NCBI GenBank assembly: GCA_900291925.1
Contig: UWYS01000004.1
Location: 1,161,780-1,225,779 of the forward strand
DNA length: 64,000 nt
Origin: Thecaphora thlaspeos
Taxonomy: Eukaryota; Basidiomycota; Ustilaginomycetes; Urocystidales; Glomosporiaceae
Direction of reading: 5' to 3'
The stretch's first letter is position 1, and every line of letters starts with the position of its first letter. This document shows, in pieces, positions 50,609-61,092 of this stretch. The translations under genes were made by a program, and so were the position numbers. Under the pieces are notes generated by a model that did no database searches, had not been told where the DNA came from, and saw nothing but the letters and a program-made list of their open reading frames with translations.

Positions 50609-51318
50609 CGCTCCGAGCGAGCGGACGGGCGCGGGCGGGCGGACTGAGAGGGAAAAGGGAAGGGCAGCGAGGGGGCGCGGAGTGGAGAGGTGCGGGAAGC
50701 AAAGAACGAAGATCGAGCGAGCGGAACGAGCTGTGTGTCAATGAAAAATGGCCGTCCAGAGAATGAAAGTGGCCTCAGAAGGGGGGGGGGGAGGGGACGG
50801 CACAGGCTGTCGAGGCTGCCAGCGGGGGAGGAAGCGAGCGGGACCAAGAAGGGGAACCCGGGGCGCGGGATCCGGGGACGGGGCTGGGAGACGAGCCGGT
50901 AGCAGTGTCAGGGTCTCGCGGGCGACACGGATAGTGAAGGGTGGAAGGCGGTGGTGGTGGTGGTAAAGAGAGGACGAGAGGATGCATGTACGCGGACAGG
51001 GGAGGGGACAGGGCGAGGCGTGGCTGAGAAGAACACCAGCGAGCTGAGGCGCAACTCTGCTGGCACCGGCGCACCGGCGCACGCACAAACGCACACGGCC
51101 GCGCAGCCCGTCACACGCTGCCACGTCGTTGTTCAGCCCGGCCCAGCGCAGCTACTGCCGGCCGGCAGAAAAAAGCGGCCGCTGGACGCCGCCACCACGA
51201 GGTCATCTCGCCACCTTCAATAGCACTCTAGAAATCAGCATTAGCCGGCCAGGAGCCTCTACCAGTAGCCGAGCTTGGTGTACAGTGAGCCAGTCGATCT
51301 GCGGCAAGAATAGAACAA
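50609..51318. other. Intergenic between BCAT and the SLC33-type gene
   Basis: No gene is seen. A G-run at 50781-50790 and GC-rich promoter-like DNA precede the transporter start. Confidence 0.5.
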
Positions 51319-52916
51319 CTAAGACGAAGCAGGGGCAAGGGCGTCCTCGGCCACAATGCCTTCGGCCGGCCACAGCCAGCCAAAGACATCTTCCTGGTCT
51401 CCGCACTGATACGACGTCACTGGGCGGTCACAGGACATACCAGAGAGCAAATCGATGGAGAGAGAAGGCGGAAGGGAGGGAAGGAGAAAGCGGCAGAAGC
51501 CAAGAGTCAGCATCTTACGGCTCCACATGCTCTTCGAGACTGGGCCAGGTCCGCGCTGCACTCACGCTGCTCAAAGAGCGTTTTTGCGCCCTGGCCGGCC
51601 GTCTGGCCGTCGCCAAAGTCGATGCGTGCCACCTCGTTGTCCGCGGGGAACTCGAAGCGCGGGTCGTTCGGCTCGGCCGTCGAGCCGCCAGAGACGAGCC
51701 GCGGCGCCTGTGTGTTGAACGAGATTGAACGCACCGGCGTAATGCCCTGTGGAGTTTGGACGGCGCCAAAGCGGCGAGAGTGATAAGGTGCAAACGGCGC
51801 AGGTCAGCCTATACGCTCGGGCCCCAGCTCAGGGACAACGGCAAGGCAAAGCAGGTTCACTTGGACCGGCGCATCCTACTCACGGCGGCGGTGCCGGCGG
51901 CGAGGAACTCTTCAAAGGCGCGGTCTTTTACCTCGGTGAAAGCGACGGGCCTCAGCTCGACCTTCCAGCCAAGCAGCTTTTCGGCGATCTCGACGACGCT
52001 GATCTTTGTGACGGAGCGGAGGATGCTGGTGCTCTCAGGGACGACCAAGATGGTCTGGTCGCCGTCGCGCTTGATTGCGAGGGCGTTTGACGTCGAGAAC
52101 TCGTCGATGTAGGTGCGCGTGGCCGAGTCGAGGTGGAGCGTGATAGGGAAGCCACGCTTCTTTGCCTCCCTTGTCGGCTTGAAGACGGGGGCGTAGTTGC
52201 CGCCGAGCTTGGTGTGGCCGGTGCCCATGGGGGCGGTGCGGTCGAAGGTGTCGAGGACGAAACCGTCGACGGCGGGGATCGCCTTGGCCGAGCCGTAGAG
52301 GGAGCCGACGGGCGAGACCCTGCGGGGCGGGGCGGCGGAGCGCAACAAAGGCGACGGCCGGAAGAAGGGGTCAGTCTCACGGCTCGCGCCTAGCTCGATG
52401 GGCGGCAGCTGCTCTGTGCGCAGACGCTCACCACACGACAAAGGTGAACTCCTCCGGGCTGTCAAGGATGAGGCGTGGGCCCGTGGCGAGGAGGAGGGGG
52501 CGGATGTAGAGAGCGCCCGCTGCGGCGTTGCTCTGGTACGGGGGGACAAACTCGAGGTTCGCGGCTACGGCTGCGCGGAGGGACTCGAGGAAGAGGTCGC
52601 ACGGGATTTCGGGCATCGAGGCTACGCTCGCGCTGAGGTTGATGCGCTTCCAGTTTTCCTGGGGGCGGAAGATGTGTACGGAGCCGTTGCTTGTGCGGAA
52701 GGCCTTGATGCCCTCAAAGGCCTGCTGTCCGTAGTTGAGGCATGGGGCGGCGTAGTGCACGGTGAGGTCCGTGCCCGTGTGAAAGGTGGGCTTACCCCAC
52801 TGGCCATTGTTGTACGAGACGCGGATATGGCCGTTTACGGTGCGCTCGGTGAAGCCGAGGTGGTCCCAGTCGATGGTGGACGAGGGGGCGGTTGCCTGGC
52901 GCGCGGAAGTGACCAT
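51319..52916 (-). CDS. BAT2: Branched-chain amino acid aminotransferase
   Basis: Exons 52916-52432, 52319-51884, 51746-51566 and 51419-51319 join in phase to 400 aa, a normal length. The PLP-dependent enzyme interconverts Leu/Ile/Val and their 2-oxoacids. Features are HYAAPCLNYGQQAFEGIKAF, FRPQENWKRINLSASVASMP, LYIRPLLLATGP, the PLP lysine in GTGHTKLGGNYAP (Lys199), TRTYIDEFSTSNALAI, and the C-terminal FGWLWPAEGIVAED completed only by the fourth exon. No mitochondrial presequence is obvious (MVTSARQATAPSSTIDWDHL), so a cytosolic form (Bat2-like) is more likely, but an alternative upstream start cannot be excluded. It is divergent to TRS65. Confidence 0.94.
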
Positions 52917-53416
52917 GTTGGAAGCTGATATGCGGTGGATGGTGATGGTGATCAGGAAGAGACGAGATTAGCAGGAGGCGGAAGGAAAGACCCGACCGAG
53001 GCGGCGTCGAGTGACTCGAGGGAATAACCGGCCGATTGGCCTTTGCCGGTAACCGCAACGCGCTGCTAAGTAGTTAGTGTATGAGGTCAGTCTGCGTGCG
53101 TGGCTGGCTCCAGCCCGAATTCCGAGGACAGCCGAGGAGACCGCCCGCGTCGTGTCGTGCGTCGTGTCGTGCGTGTCGACAGGCGAGCGGCCAGGGGCGA
53201 GCGGTGGTCCGAGCGCAGCCTTCCTCGTTCCTACACGCTACGGGCACCTTCATCACCACCACCGCCCTTACCTCCACCGCCACCGCCACCGCCGTCCCCG
53301 TCCACACCACCTCCTACCGTCTCCTCGACAGACCGGGCGATCGACCAACGCACAGTACGGTGCAGTAGCCAGCGGTCCAGTGCCGCGACAGCGACGGCCC
53401 CCTACAACCCGTCAAC
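52917..53416. promoter_or_regulatory. Divergent promoter, BCAT / TRS65
   Basis: No gene is seen. A GTGTCGTGCGTCGTGTCGTGC repeat lies at about 53150-53176 and CACC/CCGCCACC repeats at about 53250-53310. Confidence 0.5.
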
Positions 53417-56400
53417 ATGGTGGCAACAGCCCCGAGCGCCGCCGCCGCCCATGTCGCCCTCCTCTCGCACCTCTTTACAGCCGCACGTCTAGCTGTAGAC
53501 GTGCCATCAGCATCACATCCCCACTCGACAGACCAGTCCCAGCTGAGCACACAACCCCTCGCTCGCTCCACAAACGTTGCCAGCTCCTACGGCAGAGAGA
53601 CGGCCTACTACGACGAAACATTAAAGGCAAACATCACACTGCACCTACCGCCATCACCAGCGCTACCGCCGCCACATGCTGCCGTCGCATCCCATGCCCG
53701 CACATCTACCATCCCTCTTCCCATCCCACCACCATCTCCGATCCAGCATAGCAGCGCCCACCACGGCACCCTCGACGACAATCGACATGCGTTTATCCCG
53801 CCGCCCCTCTCGACACTCCTCTTCTCCTTACACGTTGCTCTAAGGGCAGAGTACGTGGCCCACGCCAACCCTCACGCACCACATCAGCCCTCTCAGCACA
53901 TCCCTTTCGAACCGCTACCCACGGTACACCGGGCGCACGCCCACTACCAGCTCCAGGGCATCCCTGGAGCCGCGTCAAATCACGCTCACCAGCAGCACCA
54001 CCACTCACACCAACAGCAGACGCAGCCCGTTGCCTACTTTTCCGCAGCATGGGCGGGAAACAAGGGTCCAGAACCGTTCAAAGGAGCAGCTGCCGAGGAA
54101 AGTCGAATGGCAGCTGACGACGCCGAGCGCGGTCAAGACCTACACCCCCAGCGCGGCTCGCTCGGCTTCGACGGCACACACTGGACGGTCAAGTGGCTCT
54201 GCGACGTCCCCGTCACATTTGTCTCGACGCCATTCGCTCCGCTCCTCTCGCTCACCGCGGCACTCACGCTGAGGCTTTCGCCGCCGCTGCTCGACAACCT
54301 CCTCTCCGACCCGACCGACCTGGCCGCCCTCTCGTCCCGTGCATTCTCCCACTCGCTCCTCGCACCGCTCCACCAGGGTCCCGTCTATCCGGACGAATCG
54401 ACCAGCGAGAGGCTGATCCGCATGCGCAACTCGTCCACACTCGGTCTCGACGGCCCGCGCGGCCTCGGCAGCCACCTCACACAGCTCGGCAAGGAGATCC
54501 TCGGCGGCAACCACACCCTCGTCACGCCAACCAGCGGCCTCGAAGGTTTGAAGGAGGTCGAGCGCCGGAGGAAGAAAATGATGGAGGCCGCCATGGCCGC
54601 CGCAAATGAGCCTAGCGGCATCAACGGGGCAGGCCTGGGCGCGGCCAGAGGTGCAGGGTTGGTAGGAAGGCGACGACTCGACGACGGCGACGACGATGGC
54701 GACCTCGGCGGCAGCGGCAGCGGCAGCGGCGCAGGCGCAGGAGCAGGAATAGTCGGGCCGAGAGGCGGGCTGAGGGACGGCGGCGGATCGGACGGCGACG
54801 ACAGCCAGCCGGCTTCTTTCATCGCCGTTTCGGGGTCTGGCGATCCTGCGGCCGCCGGCGGCCTGCAGATCCTCAAGCGCAGCTCGCGCCTCGTCCTCGA
54901 TGTCAAGAGCGGCCTCGGCGTCAGGATGCGAACACTCTTTACGCCCTTCTCGCCCTTTACGTCGCGCCACCGCTACGCTACAGGCGGCGGCGACGGCGAC
55001 GACGTTGACCCTGCCTCCTCGGCGGAAGCGTCGGACAACGCCTCGCTGGTCCTCTGCGTCGAGCTGGAAAACACGCCGCAGTCGGGGCTCGATTTTGACG
55101 TCGGCGAGATCGAGGTCCGCGCAGAGCAGGTCAGCGGAGAGCCTAGAGCCGTGGTGCGGCTGCTCGAAGACGGCGACGGCATGCACGGGAGCGAAGATGG
55201 CTCGATGACCAAGAGGCCCTTTCCGATGCGGCTCGAGCAGGGCCAACAGCGCAACCTCCTCTACTACCTCGGCGTCGAGGACGATGCCGCCGCCTACCAC
55301 GCCGCTGCCGCCGCACCACCGTTGGTCGGCCGCAGAAGCGCTCTACCCAGCTCGGGCAAACGCAACGTCGCCATCATCGTTAGAGGGAGACCGGTTGTCC
55401 TCCTCAGGCCCGCCACCGCCATCACCGCGATGGAACGGACGGCCGAGATGGAGCCTTTCGATTCAAGGTGGAACTGCAACCTGGATCTCTCGCCCCTGTT
55501 TGACAGCGCACGACGACGTACCAACGCATGCCAGCCCCTCTCTGACCTTTCGGTCCTCTCATCGGCCTTGCCCTACGCCGCCGCGATGACAGCAGGGGCG
55601 AGGAGCATCGGGGGCGGTCCAGGCAGCAATGCGAGTCGACCTGCCTCGCAACAAGTCTACCCGCCGACGGCTGGATCGGTCCGCCACTCTGCTCTAGCGC
55701 TAGAAGAGGCTTTCCAGGCCGACCGGGCGCGCAACCTCGACAAGCTGGCGGCCTCGAGCAACCTTGGTGCAGCTGCTGTCGTCAGCATGCGCGGTGGTGG
55801 AGGCGGGCTTGCCAACGCCAACCCGCGTCTCGCGGCTATGGGCAATGCGATGGGGGGTCGGTCGCTTTCGTTCGGACCTAGCGTCGCTTCCACGCCAGGA
55901 GCTGGAGGTGGCGCAACGATGCGAGGGGGAGGAAACAATGACCCGGCGCTGGCTAGGTCCGGGTCGTCTGGTATGATTCCGCAACGCTACCAACAACAGC
56001 AGCAGCAGGTGGGACGAGGTCTGCCTACACCCTTGACGCTGTCTAGTTCGAACACGACGATGCGACGCACGCCTTCCGCGATGACGATGATGGCGACCTC
56101 GGGCGAGATGACGCCAACCGGCTACTATGCGGCAACACCACGCTCTGCCAGTCTGCGCTTGGTTTCCGCCTCGAGCACCGGTGGAGGAGGAGGGTTGCTG
56201 TACAAGGCAAGACAACGAGCGATCAGCGCCACCACCACCGCTGCGGCCAGCGCGCAGCAGACGACGGGTAGGAGTCGAACGGTCGTTTCGATCGGGCAGG
56301 AGTGGGATGCCCCCTCGGCGATGGCGACGACGTTGGGGCATGCATCGTACGATAGCGGTCCACCCTCCGGACCGATGTGGAAGGGCATGAGGACGTTGCA

Positions 56401-57424
56401 TCCCTGGACGCACGTCAACGCACATTCGGACCCCACGACGCATGCGCACGGTCAGTGCGACGGGTTGTTGATCGTGACCACCGTGCTGCCACCTCGTTCC
56501 TCATCTGGTCCTTTGCCTTCGAAAGGAGAGGGAGGGGGAGGGACATGTCGACAGTTGGTCACGGCGGATTTGACGTTTACCTCTACGCGTACGGAGCAAG
56601 GGCAAGGAGGTAGTATAAGCACGGGCGAGAAGATCGTCGATCGACGGGAGGGAGAGGATGGGATCAATGTCGAGGTTGATGAGTCGACAAAGAGGGTGAG
56701 AGAAGAGGGAAGGAGGTGGAGATACACGCATGACGAGGACGTCAGGGTTGAAGTGGTGGTTGTGGATCGACGCAGGACGCTAGAAGGAGCGGGAGGAGCC
56801 TGGACCGTAGTGTTTTCCTGGTCAGATGACAACGAAGACGGCGATGACACGGAGCGACGAGGGAGGGTTGGCAAGATGTTGGATTCCGACGGTGCGTTTC
56901 TTCTTTTCCCTTCAACCCCGCGGTCTCTGAGGTTTGCGGTGCGGAAGGAGAGACGAAAGCTGACAGACACGCGCGATCGACGACGAAACAGGTATCAAGC
57001 AGCGCTATCAAACCGCCTCGGGCCAGACGAAGACATTGATCCCTCTTGAGAACCACGTTTGCTTGCCGTATGTACACGCGAATAGCCGTGTTGAGAAATC
57101 CCCCCTCCCCCACCCTCCCCCCCTTCCGTCTGACGCTGACATTCGAACCGACCCATGCATTTGGCGGGCGGGCCTTTCGTCGTTCATCTTGCGTACTCCG
57201 CTGTCTTCGCTCCGTCTTCCGTCCATCTCTGCCTTGGCTCCACACACTACAGTCTCGCCGGGCAACGCGGTTCAACGAGCTCGACAACGCTCCGCCTAAC
57301 GAGTCTCCAACGGGGTGGATATGCACCTATTCCCGACCTCATCGTGCAAGTTTGCGATGCAGAAGGACACGTGCAAGAGGCAAGGATCGTCGACGTGGGA
57401 GGAGGAGAGGTCTTCGTCGAGTAA
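53417..57424 (+). CDS. TRS65: TRAPPII complex subunit Trs65-type protein
   Basis: Exons 53417-56891, 56992-57067 and 57253-57424 join in phase to 1240 aa. The diagnostic Trs65 end appears only after splicing: GIKQRYQTASGQTKTLIPLENHVCLPL, then LQRGGYAPIPDLIVQVCD to the stop. Earlier pieces include YYDETLKANITLHLPPSPAL, WTVKWLCDVPVTFVSTPFAP, LTAALTLRLSPPLLDNL, LVLCVELENTPQSGLDFDVG and RKERRKLTDTRDRR. Trs65 is a fungal-specific TRAPPII subunit that helps activate Ypt31/32-type GTPases at the late Golgi and was also found as a cell-wall glucan mutant (Kre11). The protein is about twice the yeast length because of Gly/Ala/Ser-rich insertions. Early exon assignment is firm; distant homology in the N-terminal part is weaker. 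Confidence 0.83.
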
Positions 57425-57713
57425 GCGATGATGCAACGACACTGGAAACGATTGCATTCGGACGGACGTTATGGAATGGAAAGAAAGATCTTGTCGTCCC
57501 GTCGTCAACTCGATAGCCAGGCGATACGAGAGGTTCGAGAACGAAGAGCAGCCTCGCCGATGCGCTGTATTGTTCTCTCAACGTTCCGGCCTTGATCGTA
57601 TGGACGATCGGGTTAACCGTTGAGGACATGACTAGGATGTAGGAGACGAGGGTGAGAAGGCGGAGGAGGTTGAGCAAGAGCCGATTCTGGAAGAAGGGAG
57701 GGAGGGCGCGCAT
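57339..57713 (-). CDS. Possible small membrane protein overlapping the TRS65 3' end
   Basis: A 124-aa open frame starts MRALPPFFQNRLLLNLLRLL and has one convincing hydrophobic segment (NLLRLLTLVSYILVMSSTV). It then becomes Arg/Ser-rich as it runs antisense through the last 86 bp of the TRS65 coding sequence, so the true C-terminus may differ (unrecognised intron) or the frame may be spurious. I do not recognise a family. Confidence 0.3.
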   Translation of the reverse strand: MRALPPFFQNRLLLNLLRLLTLVSYILVMSSTVNPIVHTIKAGTLREQYSASARLLFVLEPLVSPGYRVDDGTTRSFFPFHNVRPNAIVSSVVASSLTRRRPLLLPRRRSLPLARVLLHRKLAR

Positions 57714-58751
57714 GGTTTGGCAGGGTCAGAGGTGCGAAGGAAGCGTGGGCGTGGGCACAGTGCAGTGCAGTTGGCATTTTGTTTGCTTGGGTGTTTGTGT
57801 ATTGCGGTACAAAGGGGAGGCTGCGGTAGAAAGGGGGACGAGGGGGACAAAGGGGAGCGGATCGATGCGGAGCAATTGGCGCTGTGGGAAAGCCGCGCGC
57901 TCTCTTTCGGCACCGAAACTGGACGCGCTGCGACTCCACAATCGTCTCGCCGTCGATACTCTCGACGTGGCAGTAGCATCGTTGTCGCGATTGTCCACAG
58001 CCGCCCAAGCAGAAGAGGGCAAAGGACGCGTATCAACCGATTTGCGTGATCGAGGGCTGCAAGGCTGGCCCGCCCGCTGGAAGTCGGCTCTCGCACCGCC
58101 TCACTCTCGTCGCGCTCTTCGCGGGGCCTCGTGCACGGGCAGCCGCCACCCAACCGCTCCTCGCGACGGCCGAGGTCCTGCCGACACCGACCCGGATCCT
58201 GCACGCGTTACCTGTTCCACGCACGGCTTTCTCTTGAGATCGGCCAGGCCCGAATCCGTTTCCCGGTCCTCGTCCAACCCGCTCATCCAGCAGCGACGCC
58301 ACCGAGAGAACGCCGCGTGATGGTCTGGTCTTCGACACCCCGGCTCTCGCAGCGCACGACGGCCGAATCTCGTTCGACTACGCCGCCAGCATCGCGCCCT
58401 GCGTCGCCGAGGACCGAACATCGTCGACGAGGAAGATGACCTAGGACCGCCGCTGGGAGCGCAACGGCGCCGTCACACTCTTTACCACTGCAACCTATCA
58501 ACACGGGGGTTCCACGGGTAACAGCAGCCGGGGCCCCGTGTCATGCGCACATGGTCGATCGCTTGATTGCATTGCCAGTTCATTCCTTGTTTCGAGCAAC
58601 AAGTGAGGTCGCTGCACCGATGATTGTCACGTCCGTGCGAAGGTCGCGCTCATTCTGATGACCCGGAGAGCCGACCATTGGACGGTTTGCGGTCTGCAGC
58701 AGCAGCCGCCACCACCACCATCGAGCTGAGCTGGTCGACGGCAGGCGCGCC
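57425..58751. other. Region with no firm gene between TRS65 and the MBL gene
   Basis: Apart from the possible small membrane ORF, no supported gene is seen. A plus-strand frame at about 58236-58442 (DGLVFDTPALAAHDGRISFD ... stop) looks protein-like over 40 residues but has no start or partner exon I can find. Confidence 0.4.
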
Positions 58752-59558
58752 CTAGCACACGCGGAGCGCCTCGCCGAGCTTGGGGTAGACGACGTTGTGG
58801 ATGCCGGCCTGTCTCCAGTTTTCCTTTACGTCGTCGCTGCCCTCGGAGAAGTGAAGCCAGCTGTCAAAGTGCTGCGGCACGATGACGTCTGGCTTGATGT
58901 CGTCGATGAGCTTGGCGGCCGAGAGCGAGTCCATGGTGATCTGATCGTAGCTGCCGTCGGGACGAATGGGGGCCATGGCGCTGCCAAGGTTGATGAGGAG
59001 GAGGGAAATGTGCCACTTTTCCTTGATCTTGTACAGCTCGTCAAAGAGGACCGTGTCGCCGGTGAAGTAGATGGCGTTGGGCAGACCATCGGTCGAGCCG
59101 AACGAGGGCGATTCGACGATGAAGCCCACGCACTCGCCGCCGGGGAAGTGCTGGCAGGGGACGGCGGTGATGGTGAATTGCTTGCCAGCGATTTTGACCT
59201 GCTGGCTCTGCCAGTCGCCCAGACCGTAGACGTCGGGCCGCGGTGCGAGCTTGCTGGCGCCATCCTGGGTGGTGAGGACCAGCCGCCCGTCGAGCAGCCT
59301 GCGCCCGAGCGTGTCGAGGTTGTCAGGGTGGTCCTCGTGGCTCAGCAGCACTGCATCAATGTGGCCCAGCTTGTCGATGGTAATAGCAGGACCGGCCGTG
59401 TTGGTCAAGCTAATCTCGGGCCCAATGGGGTACTGGCTTCCTGCCTCGTCAAACGCCGGGTCCGTGATGAAGCGGACATCGTCGATCTGCAGGACTGCGG
59501 TGGCGGTGCCAATCAGCATGACCGAGACGGTGCTGTTGCCGAGCTTGTTGGCAGTCAT
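58752..59558 (-). CDS. Metallo-beta-lactamase-fold hydrolase (UlaG-like)
   Basis: One exon encodes 268 aa, typical for the family. Features are SVMLIGTATAVLQIDDVRFI, TDPAFDEAGSQYPIGPEISL, the metal-binding region LLSHEDHPDNLDTLGRRLLD (His74, His77, Asp79), VLTTQDGASKLAPRPDVYGL, VPCQHFPGGECVGFIVES, IYFTGDTVLFDELYKIK, and a late VIVPQHFDSWLHFSEGSDD. The last residue of the usual HxHxDH is Asn80 here, a variant seen among UlaG-like members. It may be a cytosolic hydrolase of lactone- or phosphoester-type substrates; substrate unknown. The minus-strand promoter has a TATA box, GTATAAAG, at 59709-59716. Confidence 0.88.
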   Translation of the reverse strand: MTANKLGNSTVSVMLIGTATAVLQIDDVRFITDPAFDEAGSQYPIGPEISLTNTAGPAITIDKLGHIDAVLLSHEDHPDNLDTLGRRLLDGRLVLTTQDGASKLAPRPDVYGLGDWQSQQVKIAGKQFTITAVPCQHFPGGECVGFIVESPSFGSTDGLPNAIYFTGDTVLFDELYKIKEKWHISLLLINLGSAMAPIRPDGSYDQITMDSLSAAKLIDDIKPDVIVPQHFDSWLHFSEGSDDVKENWRQAGIHNVVYPKLGEALRVC

Positions 59559-61092
59559 AGCGATGAGCTGGGAGCTGGGAGCCGCGGGGGAGATGTCTTG
59601 GCGGATGAAAGGGGGAGAGAGAGATAGAGAGATAGAGAGAGGATGCTTTGTGCGGGTGAAGAGGAATGAGCGGATATGAGGGGCAGACGAGATGCTGCGC
59701 TAGAGGCGCTTTATACGGCCGTCATGAGGGAGGCTGGAGGATGTCGTCCGTCGCTCCCCGCGACGGCCTGGCAACTTTGCGCCAAAGGCAAGGCTCAGGT
59801 ACTGTAGAATCTTATGGCCGCCAGAATCGTCCCTACGGTGGTTACAGTAGCCTTGCTCATCCGCTCGCCCGTCGTCGTGGACCCGACGCCCGTCTATTTA
59901 GGCAAGCTCCAACAAGTTGAGCCGCACCATCCCTCCTCCCTCTTAACTCCGGGGGCTTCTATCGATCGATGTCCGTGCGCGATTTACGGCCCAGAGTTGG
60001 AGTGATCATTCGATCGCCAAACGAATTCGCCGCTGCAGCTCGCTCGGCCATTTTTCTTTGGGCGGCCGGGGAGGGGGAGAGCGCCAAGAAGGATAATCGT
60101 ATGCTGTACAGTATCGTATTGTTGTTTCATTTTTGATTGTTGTATGTATGTACGTAACTGTCGCGTGTGAGAGCAGTACAGTATATACCCGTTTCCGGAG
60201 ATAACCACAAAACATACGTGCGTACTCTTGGCTTGGACTTTACCGTACAAGTCTTGGCTGTTTGGCTTTCGGATTTGCTCGGTCGACGTGGTTAGTTACC
60301 GGCTGATCCTGGCAGCCAGCCCGCCCGCCCGCCGTGATTTGCCTTGCTTTGCTTTGCTTTGCTCTGCCTGTCCCCCTCCCGTGTCGGCGGGCGCCGCAAA
60401 GGGGGAAAAGCTGACTGAGCGCAGCCACATCGATCGTACTTGGGTCAGTCGATAGTTAGTACATACAGTAGTGCTTGAAAATAGCCGCCCCCTAACCCGA
60501 AGCCGGGGAACCTTGACGACAACGACTACAGTACCTTACTGTAGTTCATGCATTCGAACTTACACTCGCCAAAGACGACAAGTAGCCGCTCAGCCCCAGC
60601 CCTGCTTTGCGTACCCTTTGAGGCGAGGCGGAGCGGTGCCGCCCCCGACCCGCCTCGCGCCCGCCTCTCGTTGTGATCGCTCGTCGTATAGCACGTTCGT
60701 TCCGCTGCAGTCAACTCAGTGGCGGCGGCGTGCGCTGCCCTCAGTTGGGCCATACGCCGTCTCTTGTTGCTGTAGCTCCGTTGCCGGCGGAACAGGCGAT
60801 CAAGTGCTGCGCTCGCGTCATAGTTACATCCATCCTCCATTCCGCATCCAGGTTCAAATTTCCCACTCGCCACCCATCCATTCGCCCTCCCCTCATCGGC
60901 GCTCAGATCGTTTGGCCGGCCGCAGTCGGTCCTCGAGTAATCAAGTATAAAGAGCTGGATGGGTTTGTGCCCGCAGTAACTTCTCGACGCCGTTGCTTGG
61001 CACCTTTCCTTTTGCTACACACCCTCCTCCTGACACATCTCTCGCCCCTTCTTCGCTCCGCTCCTTGCGTGTCTCCCCTCTCACCCTCACCC
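59559..61092. promoter_or_regulatory. Divergent promoter region, MBL gene / MFS transporter, with TATA boxes on both strands
   Basis: No gene is seen in 1.5 kb. GTATAAAG occurs at 59709-59716 on the minus strand (150 bp before the MBL start) and at 60945-60952 on the plus strand (140 bp before the MFS start). AT-richer DNA with GTATGTATGTACGT lies near 60140-60155 and a (CTTTG)4-type run at about 60343-60362. Confidence 0.55.

Noticed and set aside
58236..58442. Protein-like plus-strand frame DGLVFDTPALAAHDGRISFD
   Set aside because: It has only about 69 codons and no start codon, partner exon or recognisable family, so it is not listed as a gene.
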